A DNA stretch of 64,000 nt from Actinomarina sp002308095 (GTDB lineage Bacteria; Actinomycetota; Acidimicrobiia; Actinomarinales; Actinomarinaceae), in the NCBI GenBank assembly GCA_045563135.1, contig JBJKUL010000001.1:186001-250000 (forward strand). The letters are read 5' to 3'. The position numbers were made by a program, and so were the translations under genes. This document shows, in pieces, positions 9,776 to 18,542 of this stretch (position 1 is the stretch's first letter; each line of letters opens with the position of its first letter). The notes beneath the pieces are model-generated. The model had not been told where the DNA came from. It did not search any database and saw only the letters and a list, made by a program, of their open reading frames with translations.

Positions 9776-11096
9776 TTGGCAGAAAAATACTATAAAGCAA
9801 AATATATTGTTGAAGATGTTCAACGTATTCACAATGACTCTGTTTTAGTTATTGAAGATAAAAGTATAAAAAAGATATGTAAAGCTTCTGATTTGACCCC
9901 TCTTGAGTTACAAGAAATAGAAGATTTGGGTGAGGTAGTACTAATGCCCGGTTTAACTAACGCACACTCCCATGTAGCACTAAATTCAGTAAAAGGTTTA
10001 GGATACGGTGAGGCAAGTGCGCTTTATGATGTTATGTGGGGTGTAGAGCCTTCACTTGATGAAAGTTCGGTATATAAATTATCACTTCTTGGAATGGTAG
10101 ATGCTATAAGATCTGGAACCACCAGTATTAATGACCATTATTTTTTTGCTGATTCTGTAGCCAAAGCAGTAAAAGATATTGGAATGAGAGGCTTCATTGG
10201 TCATACCGTTATGACAGAATATGGTCCATGGACAGGCACAAAAGAAATCAATAAAGCTAAAAAATTTGTAAGCGACTGGAAAAACTCCTCTACAGTACAT
10301 CCAGTAATTGCTCCTCATGAGACCTCTACCGTAAGCCCAGAAGTTTTAGTTGATCTTCATCAATACGCAAAAGATGCAAATGTACCAATACACATTCATT
10401 TAGCTCAAACAAAAAAAGAAATGGAATATATTAAAGAAAAATATGACACGAGTCCGATTAAGCATGCTTTTAATCTTGGAATATTAGATAAAGATGTTAT
10501 TGCTGCCCACTGTAAAGTCATAGAAAGTGGTGACTTAGAAATACTTGCTGAAAGTAATTGTTTTCCAGTTTTCTGTCCAACAACTCATGGTTTATCTGGT
10601 AAACCAATGGATACTAATTTTCTTACAGAAGAATAAAACGGAGTGGGGAATTGGAACAGACTGTTCTGGCGGTAACGATGATTATGACATGCTTGAAGAG
10701 ATGAGAGCCGCTATTTTAATTAACAATACACATTCGAGAGAAAGCCTAATTACACCGAAGGAAATTTTTGATATATCAACTAGGCTAAACGTTTCAAGAC
10801 TTTCCTTAAATGATATGAAAGGAACCCTAGTATCAGGTGAACCAGCAGATTTTATTTCAATAAAAATAAATAATTCAAGGATGCAACCTATGCATGATGT
10901 AATAAATAATATTGTAATGTGTGCATCTTCAAAAGAGGTCAAGGATGTTTTTATTAATGGCAGGGAGGTTCTTAGAGACGACCAATTAGTCACACTTGAT
11001 GAAACTAAAATAATATCTGAGGGAACTGCAACTATAACACAAATCTTCAATCAAGCTGGTTTTACCAATCGAGTACAATCAGGTGAATTTATATGA
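9776..11096 (+). CDS. Amidohydrolase, MTA/SAH deaminase-like, interrupted by a +1 frameshift
   Basis: Two frames together make one metal-dependent amidohydrolase of the 5-methylthioadenosine/S-adenosylhomocysteine deaminase type (about 440 residues). The first frame, from a TTG at 9776 to TAA at 10634-10636, holds the metal ligands in NAHSHVALN, the substrate region APHETSTVSPE, IHIHLAQTKKEM and AAHCKVIE. The second frame, readable from about 10620 to 11096, continues with TEWGIGTDCSGGNDDYDMLEEMR, which carries the late catalytic aspartate. The switch lies near 10615-10638. Removing one A from the short A runs there gives a continuous protein. It is either a sequencing or assembly error or a real null allele. 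Frame 2 overlaps adenosine deaminase by 4 bases, as expected for an intact operon. Confidence 0.8.
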
Positions 11097-12064
11097 AAGA
11101 TATCACCGTATTACATGATCACTTAGACGGAGGATTAAGAGCAAATACAATTATTGAACTAGCTAATAACTTAAATATTGAACTACCCACTAAAGGTGAA
11201 GATCAATTAGAAAAATGGTTCTTTGAGAATATCTCTTCACAAAAAAATCAAGTTTTTAATAAGTTTGAATTAACAATTTCTATTATGCAAGATTCTGAAT
11301 CTCTACAAAGAATTGCTTTTGAGGCTGTTGAGGATTTACGTAGAGATAATATTTCAACCGGAGAATTAAGATATGCACCATTACAACATCTAAGAAAGGG
11401 ACTAACTCCGCAAGAAGTCGTCGAGGCTGTTTCTATGGGTCTTTCAAACGGTATGAAAAAGTTTGGTGGTAATTTTAAGTCAATACTTTGTGCAATGAGA
11501 CAAAATAATGATTCTTTGCAAGTGGCTGACTTAGCAATTAAAAACTATTCAATCGGGGTTGTGGGCTTCGATTTAGCTGGACCAGAGTTCGGACACCCTC
11601 CATCAAAACATATTGACGCATGCCAAAAAATAAATGACAGCAATATAGGATTAACAATTCATGCGGGTGAAGCAGCAGAATTTTCATACATTGAAGATGC
11701 AGTATTGAATTGTAAAGCTAAAAGAATAGGACACGGTTGGCAAATTATTGAAGGCTGTAATGATAATGGCGATACATTTTCACCAAACACAGAAACCTCC
11801 GAATACATACATGAAAAGCAGATTCCACTAGAAATTTGCATATCTTCAAATGTAAAGTCAGGTGCAAGCAATGTAGCTCTTGACAACCATCCAGCAGTGA
11901 AGCTACTAAGAAGTGGTTTTAATGTAACCCTTAATCCAGACAACAGATTGATGGCATCCACAACTCTTTCACGGGAATATGAAATTGCAAAGAAATTTAT
12001 GAGTTTGACTGAGGATGAAGAATCTAAATTGTTAGAAAATGCTAAAAATTCCACATTCGCCTAA
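11093..12064 (+). CDS. add: Adenosine deaminase
   Basis: 323 residues, hydrolytic deaminase converting adenosine (or a related adenine compound) to inosine. Zinc-binding H8-x-H10 lies in LHDHLDGGLRAN. GLTIHAGEAAEF carries the third histidine and the catalytic glutamate, RIGHGWQ the catalytic histidine, and LNPDNRLMA replaces the usual NTDDP with its aspartate kept. The gene overlaps the amidohydrolase by ATGA and is the last gene of the cassette. Inosine formed here could be cleaved by the hydrolase at 4018. Adenine deaminase is an alternative within the same superfamily. Confidence 0.9.
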   Translation: MKDITVLHDHLDGGLRANTIIELANNLNIELPTKGEDQLEKWFFENISSQKNQVFNKFELTISIMQDSESLQRIAFEAVEDLRRDNISTGELRYAPLQHLRKGLTPQEVVEAVSMGLSNGMKKFGGNFKSILCAMRQNNDSLQVADLAIKNYSIGVVGFDLAGPEFGHPPSKHIDACQKINDSNIGLTIHAGEAAEFSYIEDAVLNCKAKRIGHGWQIIEGCNDNGDTFSPNTETSEYIHEKQIPLEICISSNVKSGASNVALDNHPAVKLLRSGFNVTLNPDNRLMASTTLSREYEIAKKFMSLTEDEESKLLENAKNSTFA

Positions 12065-12083
12065 AATAAGCAGCTATTAGTAA

Positions 12084-13247
12084 CTATTCTTGTAATTTTA
12101 AAATTGTTGATGCTAGCAAAACACTTCCATTGCGGATGGCCTGTTTCGCTTTTGGAGTAATAGTTGCATGAGCAAATTCTGGTTGATGGTTTACTACCTT
12201 TCCATCATCAGGAACAATTGCGAGGAAAGCATGTAAGGATGGAAATTTCTTTGATATATTTCCGAAATCCGTTGAACCATTTTTAGTTTGGTCAAAATCT
12301 CGATTAGTTTTCATATCGATACCTAGATCTTTAGAGTAGTCCATAAATATTTTGGCTAAATTTTTATCTGTGATCAAATTCTCATAAGTGCCATTTCCCT
12401 CAATTATATTTAATTTACAACCAGTAGCTGTTGCAGCACTTTTAAAACAGTTGACTATTTTTCTTTCTAAAACCTTTAGTCCAGATGTTTTTTGAGCTCT
12501 CATCATCCAACTAGAACGCGTGTAATCGGGAATTATATTTGCCGACTCACCACCATTTGTGATAATACCGTGTATTTTTTCAGTTGGTAGCAACTGTTGC
12601 CTTAGGGCGCTTATTGAGTTATATGCCAATATTTGTGCATCAAGAGCGTTCTTTCCGATATACGGTGACCCTGATGCATGGGCAGCTTTTCCAATAAATT
12701 CAATATCTATCTGTTTAACAGCCACCATTAATGGGTCTACCTCATTCCTAGTTGCAGGATGAATCATGAGAACAGCTTTGTTTTTATCAAAAACGCCTTT
12801 TTCAAGGAGTCTGATTTTTCCACCCCCACCACCATTTTTAAAGGAAAGGGGAAGAATTTCTTCTGCAGGACAGCCAACAATTTGGATTATGTCATTTAAC
12901 TTATCAATATGTTTCGAAAGAAGATAAAAAGCACCAATTCCTATTGAGGAAATAATATTATGCCCACAAGCTTGACCAACACCAGGCAATGCATCATATT
13001 CAATACATACTGATATTGTTTTCTGTGATGAGTTTTTCTTATTTATCTTTCCTGTAAAAGCTGTCGGAATACCCTTGACCGGTTTAATTTCTGCTGATTT
13101 AACATTTTGTGAAATTAGTTTTGTTATCTGTTGATGAGACTTAATTTCTTCATAACCAAGTTCCGGGTTTTCATAAAGATAGTTGTTTAATTTAAAGATT
13201 TTTTTTTCAATTTTTGAAAAATCTTTAATAAGTTCCTTAGTAATCAT
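12084..13247 (-). CDS. M20-family amidohydrolase/peptidase (M20D type)
   Basis: 387 residues, a zinc-dependent hydrolase of the M20 family such as aminoacylase, AbgB or N-acyl-amino-acid hydrolases. Metal and catalytic segments are VCIEYDALPGVGQACGHNIISSIG, CPAEEILPLSFKNGGGGGKIRLLEKG with the catalytic EE pair, and MIHPATRNEV. The middle lid domain includes FIGKAAHASGSPYIGKNALDA, and the C-terminus carries another histidine in VNHQPEFAHATITPKAK. The substrate is unknown. It lies 2 bases after the zinc-ribbon protein on the same strand, and the pair is convergent with the nucleoside operon. Confidence 0.85.
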   Translation of the reverse strand: MITKELIKDFSKIEKKIFKLNNYLYENPELGYEEIKSHQQITKLISQNVKSAEIKPVKGIPTAFTGKINKKNSSQKTISVCIEYDALPGVGQACGHNIISSIGIGAFYLLSKHIDKLNDIIQIVGCPAEEILPLSFKNGGGGGKIRLLEKGVFDKNKAVLMIHPATRNEVDPLMVAVKQIDIEFIGKAAHASGSPYIGKNALDAQILAYNSISALRQQLLPTEKIHGIITNGGESANIIPDYTRSSWMMRAQKTSGLKVLERKIVNCFKSAATATGCKLNIIEGNGTYENLITDKNLAKIFMDYSKDLGIDMKTNRDFDQTKNGSTDFGNISKKFPSLHAFLAIVPDDGKVVNHQPEFAHATITPKAKQAIRNGSVLLASTILKLQE

Positions 13248-13249
13248 AA

Positions 13250-14122
13250 TTAGCCTTTACCAAAAAAGGTTATTTCTTGAATCGCACATTCCTTAAAAGC
13301 ATTTGAGTTCCCAACATCTTCCCCTGAATAAGCACTTAAAATATCGATGCGTAAGCTCGCTGTTGTAGAATTTATATCAATCCACTGCTGACCATTACTG
13401 TTCTGAAGTTCTTTTTCAATAAGTATTGCTTCTTCATCGGTAGTTACTTGAATATCTCTGACTTTGTAGTTTCTCTTAAATGAGTTTGAGCTTTCTAAAT
13501 TTTGAAAAACTATAAATTCTAAATACATAGGGTCACTAAATGTGAACTCTATATAACCCTCTTTACACTGCAACTCATTATCTTGCCAAGATTTTAATGA
13601 GCCGTCGTAGAGATTTTCACAGGAATACTCTTCATTTAACTGGCTAGAAGATGAACATGAGGTCGGAAACATTTTCTGTAAAACGCTTTGAATGGTAGTA
13701 GTACTACTTGTACTGGTTGTTTGTTCAACTGAAGCAATTTCTTCAATAACATCATCTGCAATTCTTGAGTTATAAAAAAAACTTGCTCCTGCAATCAAGG
13801 GGACAATTAGAGCTAAGAAAAAAACAGCTCTAATACCTGGAACTTCCTTCCTGTTTGGTAGATCTGTTGCTCCATAACTTGAAAGAGGTTTAATCAGTGG
13901 ATTACCGCACTCTTTGCAGTTTTTAACAGATGGTAAGTTTGCAGTATTACAACTAGAACATTTTATTTGAGGTACTCTATTCCTCACTAAAGGAGTAGTT
14001 TCATTAGTTTCGTTGCTTTCTATCTCTTCTATTTTGAGACCTAACCACTCTCCACAACTTGAACAAAATTCAAGATCTTTTTCAATACTTGCTGAGCAGG
14101 CTTTACATATTATGTTTTCCAC
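13250..14122 (-). CDS. Zinc-ribbon membrane protein with C-terminal discoidin-like domain
   Basis: 290 residues. Two zinc ribbons sit at the N-terminus (CKAC...CSSC within residues 5-22, and CSSCNTANLPSVKNCKECG around 55-77). A single membrane segment AVFFLALIVPLIAGASFFY follows near residue 100. After a serine/threonine-rich linker, the outer part (about 150-290) looks like the F5/8-type (discoidin-like, NADase-type glycan-binding) domain: NLYDGSLKSW and IEFTFSDPMYLEFIVFQN are typical. Such proteins are common in actinobacteria without an assigned job. I infer a cytoplasmic zinc ribbon and an outside carbohydrate-binding domain. Confidence 0.6.
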   Translation of the reverse strand: MENIICKACSASIEKDLEFCSSCGEWLGLKIEEIESNETNETTPLVRNRVPQIKCSSCNTANLPSVKNCKECGNPLIKPLSSYGATDLPNRKEVPGIRAVFFLALIVPLIAGASFFYNSRIADDVIEEIASVEQTTSTSSTTTIQSVLQKMFPTSCSSSSQLNEEYSCENLYDGSLKSWQDNELQCKEGYIEFTFSDPMYLEFIVFQNLESSNSFKRNYKVRDIQVTTDEEAILIEKELQNSNGQQWIDINSTTASLRIDILSAYSGEDVGNSNAFKECAIQEITFFGKG

Positions 14123-14210
14123 TTTGTACCTTAGAAACTAAATTAATAATAAAATAATACAGTAACATTCGAATAAATAAAATACTCAAATAATAAAAGA
14201 ATAAATAAAT

Positions 14211-15252
14211 ATGAATAAAAATTACTTACTTCCAGGAGAACCCCTAAGAAAAGGGGTAGATCTAATTGCCGATAAAAAAACCGGCGCCCTGATTGTCATC
14301 GGAAACTCAAATAAATTAGAAAAAATCTCAAGTGGAGGAATTGCATTAAAAAATTGTATATATTCACCAGAAATGCTTAGTGAGCTTGCGAAAGATGGAT
14401 GGAGCTATAATTGTGGACGAAAGTGTTTCTAATATCCTTAAAGCTAATGTCCACCTAAATCCTTCTGACAATCTCCAGACTTCTGAAACAGGGACAAGAC
14501 ATAGAACAGCTGAAAGAGTTTCTATTGAAACTGGCCTTAAAGTACTTGCTGTTTCTGAAGAGTCATCAGCTATCAAAGTATTTCACAACTTAAAAGTAAA
14601 CGAACTAGAAGAACCGTCTGTAATTTTGGGTAGAGTAAATGAATCTTTACAATCTGTTGATCGAATGAGAAGAAGGTTTGATGAAGTACTTCTTGAATTA
14701 GGAGAACTTGAGATAGAAGATACAATTACAAATCAACAAGTTTTGACAGTTATTCAAAGAGGAGAGCTTCTTACTAGGTTAGCCAACCAAGTTAATATTG
14801 AAGCTGTAAATTTAGGTGAAGAAGCAGGAATTGTAATGATTCAAATTGAGTCTTTAGAATCTGGTGTTGAGAACACCCTATCATTGGTGCTTAAAGACCA
14901 TTTACCTTCTAAAAAATATAGAAATATTAAAAAGGTAAAGGATGAAATTTCAAATTTAACATATGAAGAATTAAACACTATCTCACATCTTGGTTCGGTA
15001 TTACATATGGAGCCATTGGATGAAATTTCTACACCAAGAGGCTATAGAGTTTTAGCAAGACTACCTGGATTACCTGATAATTTACATGATCCTTTAATCC
15101 AAAAATTTAAAACTCTACCAAGGCTATTAGGTGCAGCAACAGAAAAATTATTCCAAGTAGACGGAATTGGTAGGAATAGGGCTCAACAATTACGAGAGTA
15201 TTTTGACACCTTATTGAAAAATATTGGATTTTCTTATATAAATGGGCATTAG
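14211..15252 (+). CDS. disA: DNA integrity scanning diadenylate cyclase DisA, interrupted by a +1 frameshift
   Basis: Two frames form one DisA (about 346 residues), which makes cyclic di-AMP and scans DNA. Frame 1 (14211-14432) holds LLPGEPLRKGVDLIADKKTGALIVIGN and ends ...SELAKDGWSYN before a stop. Frame 2 continues with MDGAIIVDESVSNILKANVHL, the catalytic DGA motif, and TGTRHRTAERVS, the RHR motif. The rest is the helical linker and the C-terminal helix-hairpin-helix domain (VDGIGRNRAQQLREYF). The switch is at about 14389-14395. Reading GCG AAG ATG GAT (one A fewer) restores LAKMDGAII. The two intact halves suggest assembly error or a very recent mutation. The carD gene follows 32 bases later. 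Confidence 0.88.
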
Positions 15253-15284
15253 ATAGATTCTAAGATATAGTATCGTTTAGTTCT

Positions 15285-15839
15285 ATGGCAGCAAAAACAA
15301 AAAAAGTCGAAGATAAATATAAACCTAATCAGTTTGTGGTTCATCCACATCATGGTGCGGCAAAAGTTGTAAGAAAAGTTAACAAAAATGTTGAGGTTTT
15401 TGTTGAGGGCGAGCCTAAATCTAAAAGAATTCAATATTTTGAAATAGAAGTTTTGCTGGATGGACTTACGGTAATGGTTCCAGTTGATGCAGTTGATGAG
15501 GTAATCAGACCAGTTATATCGAAGAGTGCTGTATCGAGAAAAGTTTTTCCAATATTTAAAGAAAAACCAGAAGAGGCAGGAACCAACTGGAGTCGTTGGT
15601 ACAAAGTGCTTACTGAAAAAATGACATCAGGTGACATCATCCAGGTAGCTGAAGTGGTGAGAGATCTTACTCATGCACAAATAAACAAGGGTATTTCTCC
15701 TGCATTGAAAAGAATGTTAGCAAAAGCAAGGATGACTCTAGCGAGTGAAGTTGCATGTGCTCTAGGGGTAGACGAAGAAGCAGCTGTCGAAAAAATAAAT
15801 CAATATCTTCCAGAAGAAGACCCAGACGACGGTTTATAG
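15285..15839 (+). CDS. carD: CarD/CdnL-type transcriptional regulator
   Basis: 184 residues. The N-terminal domain, with YKPNQFVVHPHHGAAKVVRK and EIEVLLDGLTVMVPVDA, is the RNA polymerase beta-binding Tudor-like module of CarD/CdnL/TRCF proteins. The C-terminal helical part (WSRWYKVLTEKMTSGDIIQVAEVVRDL, RMLAKARMTLASEVACALG) contacts promoter DNA near the -10 element. CarD stabilises open complexes, notably at rRNA promoters in mycobacteria. The location directly before ispF and cysS is the common actinobacterial arrangement. Confidence 0.92.
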   Translation: MAAKTKKVEDKYKPNQFVVHPHHGAAKVVRKVNKNVEVFVEGEPKSKRIQYFEIEVLLDGLTVMVPVDAVDEVIRPVISKSAVSRKVFPIFKEKPEEAGTNWSRWYKVLTEKMTSGDIIQVAEVVRDLTHAQINKGISPALKRMLAKARMTLASEVACALGVDEEAAVEKINQYLPEEDPDDGL

Positions 15840-15875
15840 ACCACACATCAAATCTTTTACTAGAATAGGTTAGAA

Positions 15876-16346
15876 ATGTTTATTGGTACCGGTTGGGATA
15901 TACACAGGCATACAAATACTAAATCTCTGAAATTAGGAGGACTTTCTTTTGATGAGGATGGTTTTGAAGGTCATTCAGATGGAGATATATTATTGCATGC
16001 TTTGATTGATGCAATTTTAGGAGCTACATCCAATAAAGATATTGGATATTACTTTCCCTCCGATGAAAAAACACCTAAGAATATTTCAAGCGTGGAAATG
16101 CTGGAAAGTATTCTACATGAAATTAATTTTTCACAATTTAAAATCAACAATATTGATATAACTATAATTTCTCAAAAAGTAAATGTGTCCTCAAAAAGAG
16201 ATGAAATTGAAGAAAGCATTGCTAAGCTCCTAGGTATTAATAAATCAAATATAAATGTTAAAGGCAAGTCTGTTGATCATTTAGGTCTTATTGGAAATAA
16301 TGAAGCATCAGCGGCTCTAGTATCTATATTATTAACTAATGCTTAA
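15876..16346 (+). CDS. ispF: 2-C-methyl-D-erythritol 2,4-cyclodiphosphate synthase
   Basis: 156 residues, MEP pathway enzyme that cyclises CDP-ME 2-phosphate to MEcPP, a precursor step for the isoprenoids used by the polyprenyl synthase at 465. The metal ligands are in GTGWDIHRH (D8, H10) and HSDGDILLHALIDAILGA, and DIGYYFPSDE follows as in the family. The C-terminal ring segment KSVDHLGLIGNNEASAA is a diverged version of the usual TEKLGFTGR-type segment. ispD, often just upstream in actinobacteria, is missing here. It overlaps cysS by 8 bases. Confidence 0.92.
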   Translation: MFIGTGWDIHRHTNTKSLKLGGLSFDEDGFEGHSDGDILLHALIDAILGATSNKDIGYYFPSDEKTPKNISSVEMLESILHEINFSQFKINNIDITIISQKVNVSSKRDEIEESIAKLLGINKSNINVKGKSVDHLGLIGNNEASAALVSILLTNA

Positions 16347-17736
16347 GCTATACAACTCATACTCAAATTCACTAGAGGAAGTATTACTCTCAAAAGATAA
16401 AGTTAAAGTTTATTTATGCGGACCTACCGTACAGTCATCACCTCATATTGGACATGGAAGATCTGCAGTTGTCTTTGACTTTTTTATTAGGTACCTAAAG
16501 TATTTGGATTTTAATATTTCATTTGTTAGAAATATTACAGACATTGAAGATAAAATAATTCTTAAATCAGCTGAGCAGAATATTGATTTTAAGGAACTTG
16601 CTGAAAATGTAACAAAAGAGTTTAAAGATGCGTATTCAAATTTAAACTGTATACCTCCAGATGTAGAACCAAAAGCAACTGAATATATTGATGAAATTCT
16701 GTTGTATATTCAAAAAATATTAGATGAAGACATGGGATATGTTTCTGGGTCAGGTGTATATTTTGATACAGCCTCGTATGCCGATTATTTAAAATTATCA
16801 GGTAGAAAACTCGATGAGGTAATTTCTGGAACGAGAGTTGATATTGTGGAGGATAAAAAAGCCCCAGAAGATTTTGTTTTATGGAAATTTGCTAAAGAAG
16901 GGGAGCCATACTGGGAGTCTACCTGGGGAAAGGGCAGACCGGGCTGGCACATTGAGTGTTCTGCCATGATTAATTCAATACTTGGTAATGATATTGATTT
17001 TCATTGTGGAGGTAACGATTTGATATTTCCTCATCATGAAAATGAATTAGCACAATCTAAAGCAGCTTATCCAGATAATGAATTTGTAAAATATTGGCTT
17101 CATAATGGAATGATTAATCTTTCTGGTAAAAAAATGTCTAAGTCGGAAGGAAATTCAAAATTTCTTAACGATTATATAGATGAATATGGAGGAGATGTAA
17201 TGAGATTTTATTTTTTACGAGCTCAATACAGAAGTCCTCAAGAATTTAGTGAAGATCTCTTAATCGAATCAAAGACAACGTTTAAAAAAATTGTTGAGTT
17301 TGTGAGTACTGTAAAACCTGCACCAACCAATAGTGAATTAATAAATTTATTTAAAAAATGTATGGACGATGACTTAAATACTCCAAAATTTATTGGAGAG
17401 GTTTTCACTCAGATTAATAATGCTGCAAGTCTTGATGAGAAAATGCTTGGTGACCTTAAATCAACATTAAGATATATATTTCAAATTCTTGGATTTACAT
17501 TTGAAGAGACTTCTACAAAAAGAGTTTCTATCGACGAAATTAAAATCTTTTTTGAAGGGTATGGAGTTTCATTTACATCAGTTGAACAAGCTATGAAGGA
17601 TTTTTTAGTTATTCGAGAAACTTATCGGTCTAACAAAAAATATGAAATTGCAGACAATATGCGTACTGATGCTTTGAATATTGGAATAAAAATTGAAGAT
17701 GGAAATGATAATGGTTGGTCTTGGAACAATAATTGA
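16339..17736 (+). CDS. cysS: Cysteine--tRNA ligase
   Basis: 465 residues, class I aminoacyl-tRNA synthetase for cysteine. CGPTVQSSPHIGHGRSAVVFD contains the first zinc-ligand cysteine and the HIGH motif, HIECSAMI the zinc cysteine, FPHHENELAQS the following zinc histidines and glutamate, and KMSKSEGN the KMSKS loop. The C-terminal DALR-like helical region completes a normal length. The similar actinobacterial MshC is shorter and lacks this C-terminal architecture, so I prefer CysS. The gene overlaps both neighbours. Confidence 0.94.
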   Translation: MLKLYNSYSNSLEEVLLSKDKVKVYLCGPTVQSSPHIGHGRSAVVFDFFIRYLKYLDFNISFVRNITDIEDKIILKSAEQNIDFKELAENVTKEFKDAYSNLNCIPPDVEPKATEYIDEILLYIQKILDEDMGYVSGSGVYFDTASYADYLKLSGRKLDEVISGTRVDIVEDKKAPEDFVLWKFAKEGEPYWESTWGKGRPGWHIECSAMINSILGNDIDFHCGGNDLIFPHHENELAQSKAAYPDNEFVKYWLHNGMINLSGKKMSKSEGNSKFLNDYIDEYGGDVMRFYFLRAQYRSPQEFSEDLLIESKTTFKKIVEFVSTVKPAPTNSELINLFKKCMDDDLNTPKFIGEVFTQINNAASLDEKMLGDLKSTLRYIFQILGFTFEETSTKRVSIDEIKIFFEGYGVSFTSVEQAMKDFLVIRETYRSNKKYEIADNMRTDALNIGIKIEDGNDNGWSWNNN

Positions 17737-18427
17737 AGGAAAGAATGCTGTCCTTTCAGTAATAGAATCTGGTAGAGCAACAAGTATCGGCTATTTGGAT
17801 AATGAGCGGTTATCTGAGGAGATTCAAAATATCTTAAATCTAGCTGTTCAAAATAAAATTGAACTCAAAGCTTATTCCTCAAAGGAGGAATGGCCATATC
17901 ACTCTAGGCATTCAATTGTTGCAATTTGTCGACCAAAAAAAACATTTAAAGAAAAAGATTTAGATAAGTTAAAAAAAACCAAGTTTATCGTATGTGACCA
18001 TATTCAAGATACAAATAATATAGGTGCGATTGCAAGAAGTGCTGCAGCCTTTAATTTTGAAGCAATTGCAATACCCTTAAAAAGATCTGTAAAAATAACT
18101 GAACGTACATTTTCAATAGCAAGTGGTGGATTAGAGAAGGTAGATATTATTTTTTACAACTCTATATTTTCACTAATTAAAAAACTGAAATCTATGAATG
18201 TCTGGACTATTGGTTTAGATATGAGTGGTAAAGAAGAAGTCAATAATGTCGATTTCCAAAGTCATAACTTTGCCTTATTTCTAGGTTCTGAAGAAAATGG
18301 TCTCAGTAAAGAAGTACAGAAAAAGCTAGATTTAATTGTACGTATAAATATGGAAAATGATATGGAATCTCTAAATGTGTCAGTTTCAGCTGCAATAGCA
18401 ATGCATCAATTATTTATTAAAAAATAA
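17711..18427 (+). CDS. rlmB: 23S rRNA 2'-O-methyltransferase, TrmH/RlmB type
   Basis: About 238 residues, SPOUT-class RNA methyltransferase that probably modifies 23S rRNA. Near the N-terminus GTIIEGKNAVLSVIESG begins the substrate-binding domain. The SPOUT motifs are FIVCDHIQDTNNIGAIARSAAAFNFEAI, FALFLGSEENGLSKEVQKKLD and the knot segment RINMENDMESLNVSVSAAIAMHQL. An ATG at 17693 is possible but lies deeper inside cysS. The ATG at 17711 gives the usual short leader before the domain. The cysS-rlmB-tRNA-Thr order is typical of actinobacteria. Confidence 0.9.
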   Translation: MVGLGTIIEGKNAVLSVIESGRATSIGYLDNERLSEEIQNILNLAVQNKIELKAYSSKEEWPYHSRHSIVAICRPKKTFKEKDLDKLKKTKFIVCDHIQDTNNIGAIARSAAAFNFEAIAIPLKRSVKITERTFSIASGGLEKVDIIFYNSIFSLIKKLKSMNVWTIGLDMSGKEEVNNVDFQSHNFALFLGSEENGLSKEVQKKLDLIVRINMENDMESLNVSVSAAIAMHQLFIKK

Positions 18428-18466
18428 ATTAACTCAATATATATTTTTGCTATCATTTTACTATTC

Positions 18467-18538
18467 GCCGGAGTAGCTCAGTGGTAGAGCAACGCACTTG
18501 TAATGCGTAGGTCAGGGGTTCAACTCCCCTCTCCGGCT
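18467..18538 (+). tRNA. tRNA-Thr (anticodon TGT)
   Basis: A full cloverleaf can be folded. The acceptor stem is GCCGGAG/CTCCGGC with U as discriminator. The D arm is GCTC/GAGC. The anticodon stem ACGCA/TGCGT encloses loop CTTGTAA with anticodon TGT (reads ACA and other ACN by wobble). The T arm is AGGGG/CCCCT with loop TTCAACT. The 3' CCA is not encoded, so it must be added. Confidence 0.96.
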
Positions 18539-18542
18539 CTCA

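Noticed and set aside
10605..10645. Programmed +1 frameshift in the amidohydrolase
   Set aside because: The P-site tRNA-Glu on GAA would re-pair poorly with AAT, and no stimulating element is seen; a simple indel explains it better.
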